A DNA stretch of 64,000 bases from Anaerosacchariphilus polymeriproducens. GTDB taxonomy: Bacteria > Bacillota > Clostridia > Lachnospirales > Lachnospiraceae. Position 1 is the stretch's first letter. Every line of letters starts with the position of its first letter. Location: NCBI RefSeq assembly GCF_003363435.1, contig NZ_QRCT01000034.1:62001-126000 (forward strand), given 5' to 3'. Below the pieces are notes generated by a model that saw only the letters and a program-made list of their open reading frames with translations, made no database searches and was not told where the DNA came from. The position numbers and the translations under genes were made by a program. This document shows, piece after piece, positions 28,485 to 36,795 of the stretch.

Positions 28485-28512
28485 CAGTTGTATTGTGCAC
28501 AATACGCAACTG
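28485..28512 (+). promoter_or_regulatory. Hairpin in the rpsU 5' leader, next to the ribosome site
   Basis: CAGTTG pairs with CAACTG, and inside it TATTG pairs with CAATA around a four-base loop. The 3' arm touches the GGAGGGAGG ribosome site, so folding or protein binding could alter translation of S21. Confidence 0.45.
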
Positions 28513-28534
28513 GAGGGAGGTTAGGTGTGAGACT

Positions 28535-28711
28535 ATGTCAAATGTAATCGTAAAAGATAACGAGACTTTAGATAGCGCTTTACGTAGATTTAAAAGGAAT
28601 TGTGCGAAAGCAGGTATCCAACAAGAAATTCGTAAAAGAGAGCATTACGAAAAGCCAAGTGTAAAGCGTAAGAAAAAATCTGAAGCTGCTAGAAAACGCA
28701 AATATAATTAA
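28535..28711 (+). CDS. rpsU: 30S ribosomal protein S21
   Basis: The 58-residue basic protein starts [19 protein letters not shown] and ends in a lysine/arginine-rich tail ([15 protein letters not shown]). It helps 30S subunits select mRNA. GGAGGGAGG lies upstream; the distance to the ATG is long, but GGTGTG lies closer. An in-frame upstream ATG at 28493 lies inside the leader hairpin and is rejected. It is flanked by its own promoter and terminator. Confidence 0.95.
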   Translation: MSNVIVKDNETLDSALRRFKRNCAKAGIQQEIRKREHYEKPSVKRKKKSEAARKRKYN

Positions 28712-28724
28712 TTTTCAAACGATG

Positions 28725-28759
28725 AAAGTTACAGTATGGGAAAATACTGTAACTTTTTT
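28725..28759 (+). terminator. Rho-independent terminator after rpsU
   Basis: AAAGTTACAGTA pairs with TACTGTAACTTT and is followed by a T-run. Confidence 0.88.
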
Positions 28760-28902
28760 GTTTCACTTTACTTTAGCCGGTGGTTATGAAAAACCAAGAT
28801 ATACATATTTGAAAATTGAAGATATACTAGTAAACCATGTAGAAATAAAGTATAATTTAATTTGATAATAAGGAATTATAATTTACTATTGGAGGAATTA
28901 AG

Positions 28903-30447
28903 TTGTTAAAGAAATTATCAAAAGTGTTGTTCAGTCGATTAGTTATTGTCTGTATGCTGATCTTAATTCAATTTGTATGGATTGTTTTATTAGCGTATCG
29001 TATTAGTGCAACCTTTACTTATGCAAGTGCGATAATACGGACACTTGCTATTATAGTATCCTTAAGAATTGCTAATAAACGTTCTAACCCTACGATGAAA
29101 CTAGCATGGACATTCATCATACTTGCAGTACCTGTATTAGGTCTGACACTATATTGGATTTTTGGACGTTCTGATTTAAATAAGAAAATGAGGATTCGTT
29201 TCGAGCGTACTAATCGAGAGTTTGAAGAATATTTGAAAGGAGATAAAAATCTAAGAACACAGTTACAAGAATTAGATTCTAATATCAGTAATCAATCTGA
29301 ATATATAAATAAATGGGCAGGATTTCCATTATGTCAAAATACTTCAACCGATTATTTTTCCAGTGGAGAAGAAATGTTTGAACAAATGAAAACTGATTTA
29401 GAAAATGCTAAACATTATATATTTTTAGAATACTTTATTATAGAACAGGGCCATATGTGGAATAGCATACTGGAAATATTAGAACGGAAAATTAAAGAGG
29501 GAGTAGAAGTGAGATTAATATATGATGATGTTGGATGTATTTCTACATTACCACATCATTATTATAAAATATTGCAAAGTAAAGGAATAAAATGTGCCGC
29601 TTTTAATCCCTTTCGACCTATGCTGTCTATTATAATGAATAATAGAGATCATAGAAAGATCTTAGTAATAGATGGATTTATTGCATATACTGGTGGCATT
29701 AACTTGGCTGATGAATATATTAATAAGATAGAGAGATTTGGATACTGGAAAGATACCGGTATAAGATTGGAAGGGGAAGCTGTATGGAATTTTACAGCTA
29801 TGTTTTTAGAAATGTGGAATTCTATCACTCATACAGATATGCCACAGGACTATTTAAAATACAAACCTTATGTATATCATGAAGAAGGATTTTGTTCCGA
29901 TGGGTTCGTACAGCCATATTGTGATTCACCTTTAGATGGAGAAACTGTTGGTGAGAATGTGTATTTAAATATGATTAGTAAAGCTAAGAAATATGTATAT
30001 ATATTTACGCCTTATTTAGTTACAGATAATGAGTTGGTTACAACACTTTGTATTGCAGCCAAAAGCGGGGTAGATGTAAGAATAGTAATACCTGGTATAC
30101 CTGATAAAAAAATTGTTTATTGGGTTGGAGAGTCGTATTTTCCAAGATTTATTGAAGCGGGAATTAAGATATATCGCTTTAAACCGGGATTTATTCATGC
30201 CAAGTGTTATGTTTGTGATGATGAAGTTGCTACTGTAGGTACTTTTAATATGGATTACAGAAGCTTATATTTGCATTTTGAGTGTGGCGTATGGATGTAT
30301 AAAAGTAAAGCAGTAAAACAAATGAAGGAAGATATGTTAAAAACCTTTGAACAATCAGAATTAATAACCAGTGAGGACTGTAAAAACAGATTCTGGCTTG
30401 TAAAAAGTATTCAAGAATTGTTTATTTTGTTTGCACCTTTACTTTAG
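28903..30447 (+). CDS. cls: Cardiolipin synthase
   Basis: This membrane phospholipase-D-type enzyme condenses phosphatidylglycerol to cardiolipin. Two N-terminal membrane helices lie within residues 1-85. Two HKD motifs follow: HRKILVID within the first half and HAKCYVCD in the second, each continuing in GGxN/GTFNMDYRS. The length of 514 residues is normal. The start codon is TTG, preceded by GGAGG; the residues after it (MLKKLSKVLFSRLV) fit the family. Confidence 0.94.
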   Translation: MLKKLSKVLFSRLVIVCMLILIQFVWIVLLAYRISATFTYASAIIRTLAIIVSLRIANKRSNPTMKLAWTFIILAVPVLGLTLYWIFGRSDLNKKMRIRFERTNREFEEYLKGDKNLRTQLQELDSNISNQSEYINKWAGFPLCQNTSTDYFSSGEEMFEQMKTDLENAKHYIFLEYFIIEQGHMWNSILEILERKIKEGVEVRLIYDDVGCISTLPHHYYKILQSKGIKCAAFNPFRPMLSIIMNNRDHRKILVIDGFIAYTGGINLADEYINKIERFGYWKDTGIRLEGEAVWNFTAMFLEMWNSITHTDMPQDYLKYKPYVYHEEGFCSDGFVQPYCDSPLDGETVGENVYLNMISKAKKYVYIFTPYLVTDNELVTTLCIAAKSGVDVRIVIPGIPDKKIVYWVGESYFPRFIEAGIKIYRFKPGFIHAKCYVCDDEVATVGTFNMDYRSLYLHFECGVWMYKSKAVKQMKEDMLKTFEQSELITSEDCKNRFWLVKSIQELFILFAPLL

Positions 30448-30586
30448 AAATATTAAGAAAGTATTAACTGCTTAAGAAAAATATAAAACATTTCTAAATA
30501 AATCAAGTAGATTATTATATAATGTTATGATATAATGTTATTTGGTGAGAAAATTTGTAGAAAAGATGAGGTTGGTGAAAGGTTTT

Positions 30587-31177
30587 ATGTGGGATAAGAT
30601 AATATTAGGTACAGATGTGTATCATATTATCCAATGGTTTTTAATTTATAGTATAATAGGATGGATTGTTGAATCGATTTTCATGTCAATATGTAATCGA
30701 AAATTAACAAATAGAGGATTTGTCAAAGGACCTATTTGTCCTATATATGGCATTGGAGCATTAACTGTATATTTTGTTTTAAGTCCATTTCAGGGACGTT
30801 ACGTTATGTTATACATATTAGGACTTATTTTAGCTACCACAATTGAATATGTAACTGCTCGTATCATGATTTTTCTTTTTGGGCAGGTATGGTGGGACTA
30901 CAATGAAAAGCCATTCAATTATAAAGGAATCTTATGTTTGGAAAGTTCTGTTGCGTGGGGATTCTATACAATATTCTTCTTTATGTTCGGCCATCAAGCG
31001 GTTATAAAATTTGTGGATAGTTATCAGGTCAATGTAGGAAAAACCTTAGCTATTATATTGCTGTTTTATTATCTTGTAGATTTTACCATTTGTGTATTTA
31101 GAGAAAAAGAAGATTATGTACCAGAACGGATAATTAAAATTAAAGATAGTATAAATATGAGAATAAGAAGAAGTTGA
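30587..31177 (+). CDS. CmpB-type membrane protein (putative ABC transporter permease)
   Basis: This is an integral membrane protein of about 196 residues with five or six helices. It matches the CmpB-like family: FLIYSIIGWIVES near the N-terminus, then NRGFVKGPICPIYGIGA, the strongest signature, and FNYKGILCLESSVAWG. The family is called a putative ABC transporter permease, but no ATPase is nearby and the function is unknown. Start choice is uncertain: ATG at 30587 follows AAAGG; in-frame alternatives at 30566 (ATG) and 30542 (TTG) have weaker sites. Confidence 0.8.
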   Translation: MWDKIILGTDVYHIIQWFLIYSIIGWIVESIFMSICNRKLTNRGFVKGPICPIYGIGALTVYFVLSPFQGRYVMLYILGLILATTIEYVTARIMIFLFGQVWWDYNEKPFNYKGILCLESSVAWGFYTIFFFMFGHQAVIKFVDSYQVNVGKTLAIILLFYYLVDFTICVFREKEDYVPERIIKIKDSINMRIRRS

Positions 31178-31181
31178 GATT

Positions 31182-31227
31182 AAAAAGTTTTTTTGTAATG
31201 ATATTCATTACTTAAAAACTTTTTTTG
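31182..31227 (+). terminator. Rho-independent terminator
   Basis: AAAAAGTTTT...GTAATGA pairs with TCATTAC...AAAAACTTTT around TAT, ending in a long T-run. Confidence 0.8.
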
Positions 31228-31440
31228 ATTGGAACACTTATTTTGGAGTCTGTAGATAAAAACATTTTGACGTTATAAGTAGAATGTCAAAAAATGTATT
31301 TAGGTATATTTCACAAAAATAATGACGAATTTACTCGAATTATAAAAAGTAATTATAGAAATGTTACTATAGAGTGCGGATTGACAGTTGTAGAATGTGC
31401 ACAATCTTTTCTTTTTGTCGAAAAAATTAAGACAATTTCC

Positions 31441-31469
31441 TTGTAGTAAAAATAAAAAAGTTGTAAAAT
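31441..31469 (+). promoter_or_regulatory. Candidate promoter for the ech-hyp operon
   Basis: TTGTAG and TAAAAT are separated by 17 bases. The region is very AT-rich, so chance matches are likely. Confidence 0.3.
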
Positions 31470-31560
31470 ACAAATAGTCACGTCTTTTATAATTATAAAT
31501 ATTTTGAAAAAAATGTAAAAAAAGTATAAAGATACCACTACTAATTTTAAAAAAACCTGT

Positions 31561-31604
31561 ATTGTATGATAGTGTCAATTTGCTTCTATCATACAGTATT
31601 TTAT
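31561..31604 (+). promoter_or_regulatory. Hairpin before echA, possible attenuator or operator
   Basis: ATTGTATGATAG pairs with CTATCATACAGT (12 pairs, one G-U) around a 13-base loop, and is followed by ATTTTA. It lies about 50 bases before the echA start. It could be a weak terminator/attenuator or a dyad operator. Confidence 0.45.
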
Positions 31605-31643
31605 CGGATAGATATTAACACATTATGAAGGAGGAAGAGCAAA

Positions 31644-33545
31644 TTGAGTTTTATCGCATTTTTAATTTGTTTTCCATTTATCGTAGCAGCATTATTATTC
31701 CTGACTAAAAATGATACCATAAGAAGAGTTATTGTTATTCTTAGTGCTATTGCTATCACTGCAGTTGCTTTGATTTTTTCCATTTCAGGAATTGTAAATA
31801 ATGCCTGTCTGGAATATTTGGAAGATACACATACAATTGATCAAATTATGATAATAGGAGAGTTGGCAATACTACTATTGATTATAATAACTAGCTTAAA
31901 ATATAAAAAGTACTTTGTAATTCTATTGGCAATTACTCAGACTTCATTAATAATCTGGTTTGAAGAGTTTGGATATAAAAGTCATGAAAAAATAGTACAT
32001 ATTTTTTCTGATCGTTTCACAAATATTATGTGTTTAGTTATAGCAGTGGTTGGATGCATGATATGTGTTTATGCTTTGGGTTATATGAAAGATTATCATA
32101 AACATCATAAAGAATATGTTGATAGAAGACCTATGTTTTTTACTTTACTTTTTGTATTTTTAGGAGCAATGTTTGGGCTTGTATTTTCGAATAATTTAAT
32201 TTGGATGTATTTTTTCTGGGAAATTACAAGTGTTTGTTCTTATCTGTTGATTGGATATACAAAAACGAATATAGCAATTAACAATTCTTTCAAAGCGTTA
32301 TGGATGAATTTATTAGGAGGTTTAGGATTTGCAATTGCAATCGTATACTTGGGATTTAATCATGATATTGTATCTTTACAACAATTAGTTGCTTCACATG
32401 GGACTTTGATTGCTGTTAGTTTGTTAGCTTTTGCAGGATTGACCAAATCTGCTCAAATGCCATTTTCTGGCTGGCTATTAGGGGCAATGGTTGCACCGAC
32501 ACCTACTTCGGCACTATTACATAGTGCTACAATGGTAAATGCAGGTGTATATTTGTTATTACGGTTATCACCTCTTATGGAAGGAAATTTGGCAGGTATC
32601 ATGGTATCGTTAATCGGTGGCTTTACATTCTTTGCAACTTCAATGATTGCGATATCACAAAGTGATGCAAAAAAAGTGTTGGCATATTCCACAATTTCCA
32701 ATTTAGGATTAATTACTGCTTGCGCAGGTGGTGGAAATGCAGAAACTACATGGGCTGGAATATTGTTATTGATTTTCCATGCGGTATCAAAATCCCTTTT
32801 ATTCCAATCAGTTGGTGCTGTTGAAAATGAAACAGGTTCAAGAGATATTGAAGATATGCATGGTCTCATAGTAAGATATCCACATTTGGCATATATTATG
32901 TTAATAGGTATATGTGGAATGTTTTTAGCTCCGTTTGGAATGTTGATTTCAAAATGGGCTGCCTTAAAAGCATTTATTGACACAGGAAATATGATACTTG
33001 TACTTTTAATAGCGTTTGGTAGTGCAACAACAATGTTTTATTGGACAAAGTGGTTAGCTAAGTTAATATCAGTATCACATCGTAGTAAGATTCATCCGGA
33101 TAGAACAGAATCTACAGAGTGGTTCTCATTGATTTCACATGCTGTTTTAGTCGTAGTGCTTTGTCTGGTATTTCCATTTGTATCAATGGGATTAGTTGAA
33201 CCATTGGTCACAGAGATGTTTGAGTTAGATATACCTGTAATTATAAGTAAAGGAAATATGATAATTATGATTATCATGCTTTGTATGATTATAATTTTAC
33301 CGGTAGCTGTTCGTATTTTAACAAGTAAAACACGTTATAAGAAAGAAATATCTTATATGGGTGGAATTAATACTGGTGATGATAGAGGTTTTGTAGATTC
33401 ATTTGGAGATCATAAAGATATGTATTTGTCCAATTGGTATATGAATGATTATTTTGGTGAACATAAGATATTTAATATTTCCTTATGGTTATCCTCAGGG
33501 ATTATTATTATTTTGATGGTACTTACGATAGGAGGCGCATTTTAA
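31644..33545 (+). CDS. echA: Ech hydrogenase subunit A (proton-pumping membrane subunit)
   Basis: This is a 633-residue membrane protein of the complex I NuoL/HyfB family with about 14-16 helices; it forms the ion channel of the energy-converting hydrogenase. The conserved channel segment reads LTKSAQMPFSGWLLGAMVAP followed by TPTSALLHSATMVNAGVYLL, with the pumping Lys and His residues. The C-terminal tail lacks the long amphipathic helix of NuoL. The start codon is TTG, nine bases after AAGGAGG. Its stop overlaps the echB start (TAATG). Confidence 0.92.
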   Translation: MSFIAFLICFPFIVAALLFLTKNDTIRRVIVILSAIAITAVALIFSISGIVNNACLEYLEDTHTIDQIMIIGELAILLLIIITSLKYKKYFVILLAITQTSLIIWFEEFGYKSHEKIVHIFSDRFTNIMCLVIAVVGCMICVYALGYMKDYHKHHKEYVDRRPMFFTLLFVFLGAMFGLVFSNNLIWMYFFWEITSVCSYLLIGYTKTNIAINNSFKALWMNLLGGLGFAIAIVYLGFNHDIVSLQQLVASHGTLIAVSLLAFAGLTKSAQMPFSGWLLGAMVAPTPTSALLHSATMVNAGVYLLLRLSPLMEGNLAGIMVSLIGGFTFFATSMIAISQSDAKKVLAYSTISNLGLITACAGGGNAETTWAGILLLIFHAVSKSLLFQSVGAVENETGSRDIEDMHGLIVRYPHLAYIMLIGICGMFLAPFGMLISKWAALKAFIDTGNMILVLLIAFGSATTMFYWTKWLAKLISVSHRSKIHPDRTESTEWFSLISHAVLVVVLCLVFPFVSMGLVEPLVTEMFELDIPVIISKGNMIIMIIMLCMIIILPVAVRILTSKTRYKKEISYMGGINTGDDRGFVDSFGDHKDMYLSNWYMNDYFGEHKIFNISLWLSSGIIIILMVLTIGGAF

Positions 33546-34411
33546 TGTTAGAAGTTATTTTACGAGGACTTGTATTCATAATAGCTGCACCATTTGTAGG
33601 CGGTCTATTATCTGGAATTGATCGTAAAATTACAGCAAGAATGCAAGGCAGAAGAGGGCCATCAATCTTTCAATCATTTTATGATGTGAGAAAATTGTTG
33701 TCCAAACAGGTATTGATTGTGAATTCACTGCAGCATATGTTAGTATGGGGATTTTTAATCTTTGTTGTATTTACAGGTGTATTGTTTTTTGCAGGTGAAG
33801 ATATTTTATTAGTCATATTTTCACTTACAACAGCAGTTATGTTTATGGTAATGGCATCTTACTCTGTTAATTCCCCATTTAGTGCAATGGGTTCTCAAAG
33901 AGAATTGATACAGATGATGTCGTATGAGCCAATGTTGTTAATTAGTGCTGTTGGCTTTTATATGGCTACCGGAACTTTTAATATCAAAGGTATTATGCAG
34001 GCGAATATTCCGGCTATCGTATATTTACCGGGTGTATTTGCTGGATTCTTATATATTTTAACAGTCAAACTTGGAAAATCACCATTTGATTTAAGTAATT
34101 CACATCATGCACACCAAGAAATGGTAAAAGGAATTACAACAGAAATGTCTGGAAGTGTTTTTGCATTAATTGAGATTGCGCACTGGTATGAAAATGTGTT
34201 CCTTCTCGGTATTGTAGGCTTGTTTATTGTATCAAATCAATGGTGGAGCTGGATCATTGCTGGTATAGTAATATTAATAACATTCTTTTTAGAAATTTTA
34301 ATTGATAATACATCAGCAAGAGTAAAATGGGATGTTATGTTAAAAACAGTATGGGCAATTACATTGGTTGTCGGCGGTATTAATATATTTATCTTGGACA
34401 TTATACGATAG
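33545..34411 (+). CDS. echB: Ech hydrogenase subunit B (NuoH-like membrane subunit)
   Basis: This is a 288-residue membrane protein homologous to NuoH/HycD, the subunit that links the hydrophilic arm to the ion channel. Family motifs are GGLLSGIDRKITARMQGRRG near the N-terminus and SPFDLSNSHHAHQEMVKGITTE. About eight helices are visible. Start is the ATG inside the echA stop; GGAGG lies before it. An upstream in-frame start would read through echA and is rejected. Confidence 0.92.
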   Translation: MLEVILRGLVFIIAAPFVGGLLSGIDRKITARMQGRRGPSIFQSFYDVRKLLSKQVLIVNSLQHMLVWGFLIFVVFTGVLFFAGEDILLVIFSLTTAVMFMVMASYSVNSPFSAMGSQRELIQMMSYEPMLLISAVGFYMATGTFNIKGIMQANIPAIVYLPGVFAGFLYILTVKLGKSPFDLSNSHHAHQEMVKGITTEMSGSVFALIEIAHWYENVFLLGIVGLFIVSNQWWSWIIAGIVILITFFLEILIDNTSARVKWDVMLKTVWAITLVVGGINIFILDIIR

Positions 34412-34423
34412 GAGGGAACAAGA

Positions 34424-34915
34424 ATGGCTAAATTAAAAAAATCTCCATGGATTATACATTATGATGGATCTAGTTGTAATGGGTGTGATATTGAAGTTCT
34501 TGCTTGTTTAACTCCCCTTTATGATGTAGAACGTTTTGGAGTTATTAATACTGGAAATCCAAAACATGCAGACATTTTGTTAATAACCGGAGGAATTAAT
34601 GCACAGAACAAAAAGGTTGTAGAACAGATATATCAGCAGATGCCAGAACCTAAAGTAGTAGTAGCAGTTGGAATTTGTGCATATAACGGTGGAATATTCA
34701 AAGAGTGTTATAATATTTTGGGTGGTGTAGATAAAGTGATTCCGGTCGATATTTATGTACCGGGTTGTGCAGCAAGACCTGAATCAATCATTGATGGAGT
34801 GGTACAAGCTGTAGACTTATTAGAAATGAAACAAGATTATTTTGAAAAAAATGGTATATCGTATAATAAAGCAATGAAAAACAAAAATGAATCAAATAAA
34901 GAGAATGAGAGTTAA
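34424..34915 (+). CDS. echC: Ech hydrogenase small subunit (EchC)
   Basis: This 163-residue protein is the [NiFe]-hydrogenase small subunit of group 4, related to NuoB. It holds a single 4Fe-4S cluster through SSCNGCDIE (two Cys), VGICAYNGG and VPGCAARPE. The short length and single cluster are typical of Ech enzymes, compared with three clusters in uptake hydrogenases. The start follows GGAGG. A duplicated GAGAGTTAAT lies at the 3' end, just at and after the stop. Confidence 0.94.
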   Translation: MAKLKKSPWIIHYDGSSCNGCDIEVLACLTPLYDVERFGVINTGNPKHADILLITGGINAQNKKVVEQIYQQMPEPKVVVAVGICAYNGGIFKECYNILGGVDKVIPVDIYVPGCAARPESIIDGVVQAVDLLEMKQDYFEKNGISYNKAMKNKNESNKENES

Positions 34916-34947
34916 TGAGAGTTAATGCATAAGTAAAGGATGATATC

Positions 34948-35289
34948 ATGAGAGAAGAATATAAAATCATTGAGTTGCAACCGGAACGATTAGTAGATAC
35001 GGCTATGAGATTAAAACGTGATTTATATAGATTGGTACAAATATGTGCTGTTCGTATCGAGTCAGGTTATGAATTGACATATTCATTTGCAAAAGAGTAT
35101 GAATTTTTAAACTATCGGCTTGTAATTAACGAAGATGTTGTAGTTACCAGTATTAGTGGTGTATTTGAAACTGCATTTTTATATGAAAATGAAATGAAAG
35201 ATTTATTTGGGGTTAATATTGATTTAATTAATCTTGATTATAAAGGAAATCTTTATCGTATTGAAAAACCTACACCATATAAAGAATAA
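34948..35289 (+). CDS. echD: Ech hydrogenase subunit D (NuoC-like)
   Basis: This 113-residue soluble subunit corresponds to NuoC. It ends in FETAFLYENEMKDLFGVNI and DYKGNLYRI, the region where NuoC-type proteins contact the large subunit. It is short but within the range for Ech subunit D. It is spaced 32 bases after echC and 13 before echE. Confidence 0.85.
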   Translation: MREEYKIIELQPERLVDTAMRLKRDLYRLVQICAVRIESGYELTYSFAKEYEFLNYRLVINEDVVVTSISGVFETAFLYENEMKDLFGVNIDLINLDYKGNLYRIEKPTPYKE

Positions 35290-35302
35290 AGGAGAATGAA
35301 CA

Positions 35303-36382
35303 ATGGGAAACAGAAGCATTGTGCCCTTTGGTCCTCAGCATCCTGTTTTGCCAGAGCCTATACACTTGGATTTGGTAGTAGAGGATGAAAAAGTGGTTGA
35401 AGCAATTCCGTCAATTGGATTTATCCATAGAGGATTAGAGCATATAGTAAAGAAAAAAGATTTTAATGATTATGTATATGTAGCAGAACGCGTTTGCGGT
35501 ATTTGCAGTTTTATGCATGGAATGAGTTATTGTGAAGCTGTTGAACGAGTTATGGATGTTGATATTCCGGAAAGAGCAAAATATTTAAGAACGATTTGGT
35601 GTGAAATGTCAAGAATACACAGCCATATGTTATGGCTGGGACTTCTTGCGGATGCATTTGGATTTGAAAGTCTGTTTTATCAATGCTGGAGAATGAGAGA
35701 AAAAATCTTAGATATGTTCGAGATGTCCACAGGAGGACGAGTTATTTTTTCAGTAAATAAAGTAGGCGGTGTTTTAAGAGACATGGATCATGAAATGCTG
35801 TCAAATTTTATAAAGCAGTTTGATGATATGGAAAAAGACATTATTGAACTTACAAATGTATTTTTAGAGGATTATACTGTAAATACCAGATTACGAGATG
35901 TAGGAATTCTTACAAAAGAACAAGGGTTAGAGTTAGGCGTCGTAGGTCCAATGATGAGAGCTTCTGGAATTGCCTTCGATACCAGAAAATTAAAATATGC
36001 TGCTTATGAATGGATCGATGTAGAACCTGTAGTAGCGACTGAAGGAGATTGTTATGCTCGTACTTATGTAAGAATAAAAGAAATTTTTCAAGCTTTTGAT
36101 ATCATACGTCAAGCAGTAAAACAAATTCCTGATGGAGAAATTGCAATCAAAGCAAAAGGTATGCCAAATGGTGAAGCATTTGTGCGTGTTGAACAGCCTA
36201 GAGGAGAAGCGATTTATTATGTAAAAGGAAATGGGACAAAATTCTTAGATAGATTCCGTGTAAGAACGCCAACATTCGCAAATATTCCTTCTTTATTGGA
36301 AACAACAAAAGGAGCACAGTTGGCAGATGTACCAATTTTAATTTTAACTATAGATCCGTGTATTAGTTGTACAGAACGATGA
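35303..36382 (+). CDS. echE: Ech hydrogenase large subunit (NiFe site, EchE)
   Basis: This is the catalytic subunit of 359 residues that binds the NiFe(CN)2CO centre. The N-terminal ligand motif is RVCGICSFMHG (Cys65, Cys68) and the C-terminal one is DPCISCTER (Cys353, Cys356). The protein stops at Arg359, three residues after the last ligand. Most [NiFe] large subunits carry a tail here that a protease removes; CooH and some Ech enzymes lack it, with Arg in place of His, as seen here. Therefore no maturation protease should be required. GGAG precedes the ATG. Confidence 0.95.
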   Translation: MGNRSIVPFGPQHPVLPEPIHLDLVVEDEKVVEAIPSIGFIHRGLEHIVKKKDFNDYVYVAERVCGICSFMHGMSYCEAVERVMDVDIPERAKYLRTIWCEMSRIHSHMLWLGLLADAFGFESLFYQCWRMREKILDMFEMSTGGRVIFSVNKVGGVLRDMDHEMLSNFIKQFDDMEKDIIELTNVFLEDYTVNTRLRDVGILTKEQGLELGVVGPMMRASGIAFDTRKLKYAAYEWIDVEPVVATEGDCYARTYVRIKEIFQAFDIIRQAVKQIPDGEIAIKAKGMPNGEAFVRVEQPRGEAIYYVKGNGTKFLDRFRVRTPTFANIPSLLETTKGAQLADVPILILTIDPCISCTER

Positions 36383-36395
36383 AAGGAGATTTAAC

Positions 36396-36782
36396 ATGGC
36401 AACTTTAATGAGATTTACCAAAACTGTAATGAAGAATCTTTTTTCTAAACCAGTTACAACAGCTTATCCGGCAGGACCTGCTAAGGTACAGGAACGTACC
36501 AGAGGGCAGGTAAGTATTGATATAGATAAGTGTGTTTATTGTACATTATGCGCTATGAGATGTCCTGCAAATGCAATAAAAGTTGATAGAAACAATAAAA
36601 TATGGGAGATTGATCGTTTTGGATGCATTCAATGCGCGAATTGTGTCAATGTATGTGCAAAAAATGCATTATCAATGGATCAACATTATACAAGTCCCGC
36701 AGCTAAAAGTGTAATTGTTACTTATGGAGCGCCAAAACAAGAATCTGAAAAGGAACAAGCTGAGAATAAAAGTGAAAAATAA
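36396..36782 (+). CDS. echF: Ech hydrogenase ferredoxin-like subunit (EchF)
   Basis: This 128-residue protein carries two 4Fe-4S motifs: CVYCTLCAMRCP and CIQCANCVNVCA. It relays electrons between ferredoxin and the small subunit, like NuoI. It ends in a Lys/Glu-rich tail. GGAG precedes the ATG. It closes the ech block; hypF follows within 14 bases. Confidence 0.93.
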   Translation: MATLMRFTKTVMKNLFSKPVTTAYPAGPAKVQERTRGQVSIDIDKCVYCTLCAMRCPANAIKVDRNNKIWEIDRFGCIQCANCVNVCAKNALSMDQHYTSPAAKSVIVTYGAPKQESEKEQAENKSEK

Positions 36783-36795
36783 AAGAAGCTATGAT

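Larger units (their letters stand above)
31178..31643. other. Long leader region of the ech-hyp operon
   Basis: No gene is visible. The stretch holds a terminator for the upstream gene, an imperfect inverted repeat ACATTTTGAC...GTCAAAAAATGT (31262-31296), a possible TTGTAG-17-TAAAAT promoter, and a hairpin near 31561-31597. The spacing leaves room for regulatory protein sites. Confidence 0.5.

Noticed and set aside
32453-32983. Long minus-strand frame inside echA
   Set aside because: It is a composition shadow of a hydrophobic membrane gene; no start signal, no domain.
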